NCBI GenBank assembly: GCA_937973935.1
Contig: CALJJF010000210.1
Coordinates: 1 to 14,620 of the forward strand
Length of the DNA stretch: 14,620 bases
Reading direction: 5' to 3'
Source of the DNA: MKRK01 sp001896915
GTDB lineage: Bacteria > Bacillota > Clostridia > Oscillospirales > Acutalibacteraceae
The position numbers were made by a program, and so were the translations under genes. Numbering within the stretch: the stretch's first letter is position 1; each line of letters starts with the position of its first letter. Positions 13,501 through 14,620 of the stretch are shown here, piece by piece. The notes under the pieces are model-generated. The model was not told where the DNA came from and did no database searches. It saw only the letters and a program-made list of their open reading frames with translations.

Positions 13501-14121
13501 AACAAGCAGCACGCCGGGCAATATTTCGGCAAGACGTTTGTTTTTTGCAAAAAATCTGATATTTTTCATCAGGTACTGACCAATGTTCAAAAAGCACAGC
13601 TGAAACAAACCGATGAACAGCGGGATATACCATCCGTGAAGCCCGGACATGGCACTGCCGATCCCGACCCCCACTGAGTCGATGGAAAGCGCTGTTCCGA
13701 TGAACAGCGCTTCTTTTATATCAACGGTTCCCGAATTGTCGATATCGGCAGTGTCGGGATTTTTTAATATCTGTATGGTAATTTCAATGGATTTAATTAC
13801 GATTTTAACAGGCTTTTTTTCCTTTTGCGGTGGTTTTACTGGTTGGGGAGCCTGCTCTTTTGGAAAAATTGCTTTGAGCAGATAGGAAACGCCGATGAGG
13901 GCAAGCAGCACAGCACCGATAATTTTTGCTATGTAAACAGGGAAAAGCAAGAGCAGATATCTGCCGGCAACAATAGAAATACCGGCATAGAAGACGGAAC
14001 AGAGACAGATGGCGAGCTTTGAAGAGAGCGGGATACGCTTTTGGTTTATGCCAAAGGCGAGACCGAGAAACAAAGCATCAAAGCTCAGCGTGACGGAAAG
14101 TAAGATGAGACTGAATAACAT
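13471..14121 (-). CDS. ytaF: YtaF-like sporulation membrane protein (MntP/YtaF family)
   Basis: The start is the ATG at 14121-14119 (MLFSLILL), preceded by GGGGGTG on the minus strand, giving 216 aa, typical for YtaF. In-frame upstream codons overlap the preceding gene. The protein has two hydrophobic halves with related motifs TLSFD-A-L-F-L-G (Asp15) and ALSID-S-V-G-V-G (Asp148), the internal repeat of the MntP/YtaF fold. A central cytoplasmic-looking, Lys/Pro-rich loop separates them (about residues 88-125). Residues 126-137 (DIDNSGTVDIKE) fit an EF-hand calcium loop. YtaF is annotated as a sporulation membrane protein; its substrate is not established. It follows a Ca2+-ATPase-like gene by 53 bp on the same strand, and its 3' end overlaps the fur-like gene by 30 bp. 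Confidence 0.88.
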   Translation of the reverse strand: MLFSLILLSVTLSFDALFLGLAFGINQKRIPLSSKLAICLCSVFYAGISIVAGRYLLLLFPVYIAKIIGAVLLALIGVSYLLKAIFPKEQAPQPVKPPQKEKKPVKIVIKSIEITIQILKNPDTADIDNSGTVDIKEALFIGTALSIDSVGVGIGSAMSGLHGWYIPLFIGLFQLCFLNIGQYLMKNIRFFAKNKRLAEILPGVLLVLLSIVRLMF

Positions 14122-14125
14122 TGGT

Positions 14126-14165
14126 ACACCCCCGATTATCATAATATGACAGCGGGTGGGGGTGT
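14126..14165 (-). promoter_or_regulatory. Hairpin that could hide the ytaF ribosome binding site
   Basis: On the minus strand, ACACCCCC (14165-14158) is the perfect complement of GGGGGTGT (14133-14126), which contains the ytaF Shine-Dalgarno sequence. The loop is 24 nt, and a further GG/CC pair can form outside with bulges. Formation would occlude ytaF translation initiation unless ribosomes from the upstream gene open it. Confidence 0.4.
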
Positions 14166-14174
14166 GTGCCATGC

Positions 14175-14620
14175 TTACATGGGGGAAAGATAGCGATCTG
14201 CCCGGTTGCGGTTGTTGATGGCTTTCTGAAATTCCATGATAAGCAAGGGCAGCAACGAAAGCAAAGCGACGATCTGCCACTGTAGTACATTGAGGGGAAC
14301 GGTTTTGAAAATAACAGACAGGAAGGGCACAGAAACCACCGTAATCTGCATTGCGCTGCAGATAAAAAAAGCCCAGAGCATGGAGCGGTTGGAGATCAGC
14401 CCGATTTCAAAAACTGAGCGGCTACTTCGTGTGTTGAAGGCATGCACAAGCTGGGACAGGCTCAGCACGCAAAAGGCCATGGTTCTGCCAATGACCGGGG
14501 TGCCGCCCATATCGAAGAAAATTCTGCCGACAGAAAAGGCGAGCAGCGCCAGGGTACCGATCATGATGCCCTCCAGTGCGATGTGATAACCCAGTCCTTC
14601 CGAGAAAAATCCTTTTTTGG
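14175..14620 (-). CDS. P-type Ca2+-transporting ATPase-like protein, C-terminal fragment (gene continues past right edge)
   Basis: The minus-strand frame is open from the right edge to the TAA at 14177-14175. The ATG at 14564 is internal, because the codons before it (KKGFFSEGLGYHIALEG) continue the family pattern. The 148 visible residues match the C-terminal membrane part of P2-type cation pumps: GLGYHIALEG, RTMAFCVLSLSQLVHAFNTRS, SNRSMLWAFF, VPFLSVIFKTVPLN and LLPLLIMEFQKAI. Three or four membrane helices are visible. Such pumps use ATP to expel Ca2+ (sometimes Mn2+) from the cytoplasm. The catalytic domains lie outside the window, so the ion and integrity cannot be judged. It is the upstream neighbour of ytaF and probably co-transcribed with it. 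Confidence 0.88.
   Translation of the reverse strand, partial: KKGFFSEGLGYHIALEGIMIGTLALLAFSVGRIFFDMGGTPVIGRTMAFCVLSLSQLVHAFNTRSSRSVFEIGLISNRSMLWAFFICSAMQITVVSVPFLSVIFKTVPLNVLQWQIVALLSLLPLLIMEFQKAINNRNRADRYLSPM

Overview
The window reads as a chromosomal segment of a Firmicute, most likely an endospore-forming member of the Clostridia. The evidence is strong Shine-Dalgarno sites, ATG/TTG starts, moderate base composition, a YtaF-type sporulation membrane protein, a clostridial-looking FeoA/FeoB pair and BspA-like leucine-rich repeat (LRR) surface proteins. Genus cannot be fixed from the sequence.

Left two thirds (1-9996): two tandem paralogous genes for giant secreted LRR_5 (BspA-like) proteins. 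The first is cut by the left edge and only its C-terminal 924 codons are visible. The second is complete: signal peptide, subtilase propeptide, an intact S8 subtilisin domain (Asp200, His265, Asn358, Ser433) and about 1,780 residues of LRR. The LRRs form super-repeats of about 290 residues. The last four in the protease gene have periods of 873, 870, 873 and 873 bp, while those next to the protease are shorter and divergent. Both genes stop exactly at a super-repeat boundary and end in homologous intrinsic terminators whose stems differ by a compensatory base-pair change. A 29-bp dyad lies over the candidate promoter of the protease gene.

Middle (10000-10884): a small minus-strand gene for a cytosolic beta-propeller-like protein of unknown function, convergent with the protease gene across a probably bidirectional terminator. 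It diverges from the iron operon.

Iron operon (10827-13500): a near-consensus promoter overlapped by a Fur-box-like dyad, then feoA, feoB and a Fur/PerR-family regulator, all co-directional. The regulator starts at a TTG just after the feoB stop. This looks like a ferrous-iron uptake operon with built-in feedback. FeoB is short (604 aa). Where much of the helical GDI domain should be it has a CxxCxxCxxC cluster, the most unusual protein feature in the window. The feoA-feoB gap holds two hairpins and a possible 18-codon leader ORF.

Right end (13471-14620, minus strand): the C-terminal end of a P-type Ca2+-ATPase-like pump (cut by the right edge) followed by ytaF, whose product carries a canonical EF-hand-type loop. 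The 3' ends of ytaF and the fur-like gene overlap tail to tail by 30 bp.

No tRNA, rRNA, CRISPR array, insertion sequence or phage gene was seen.
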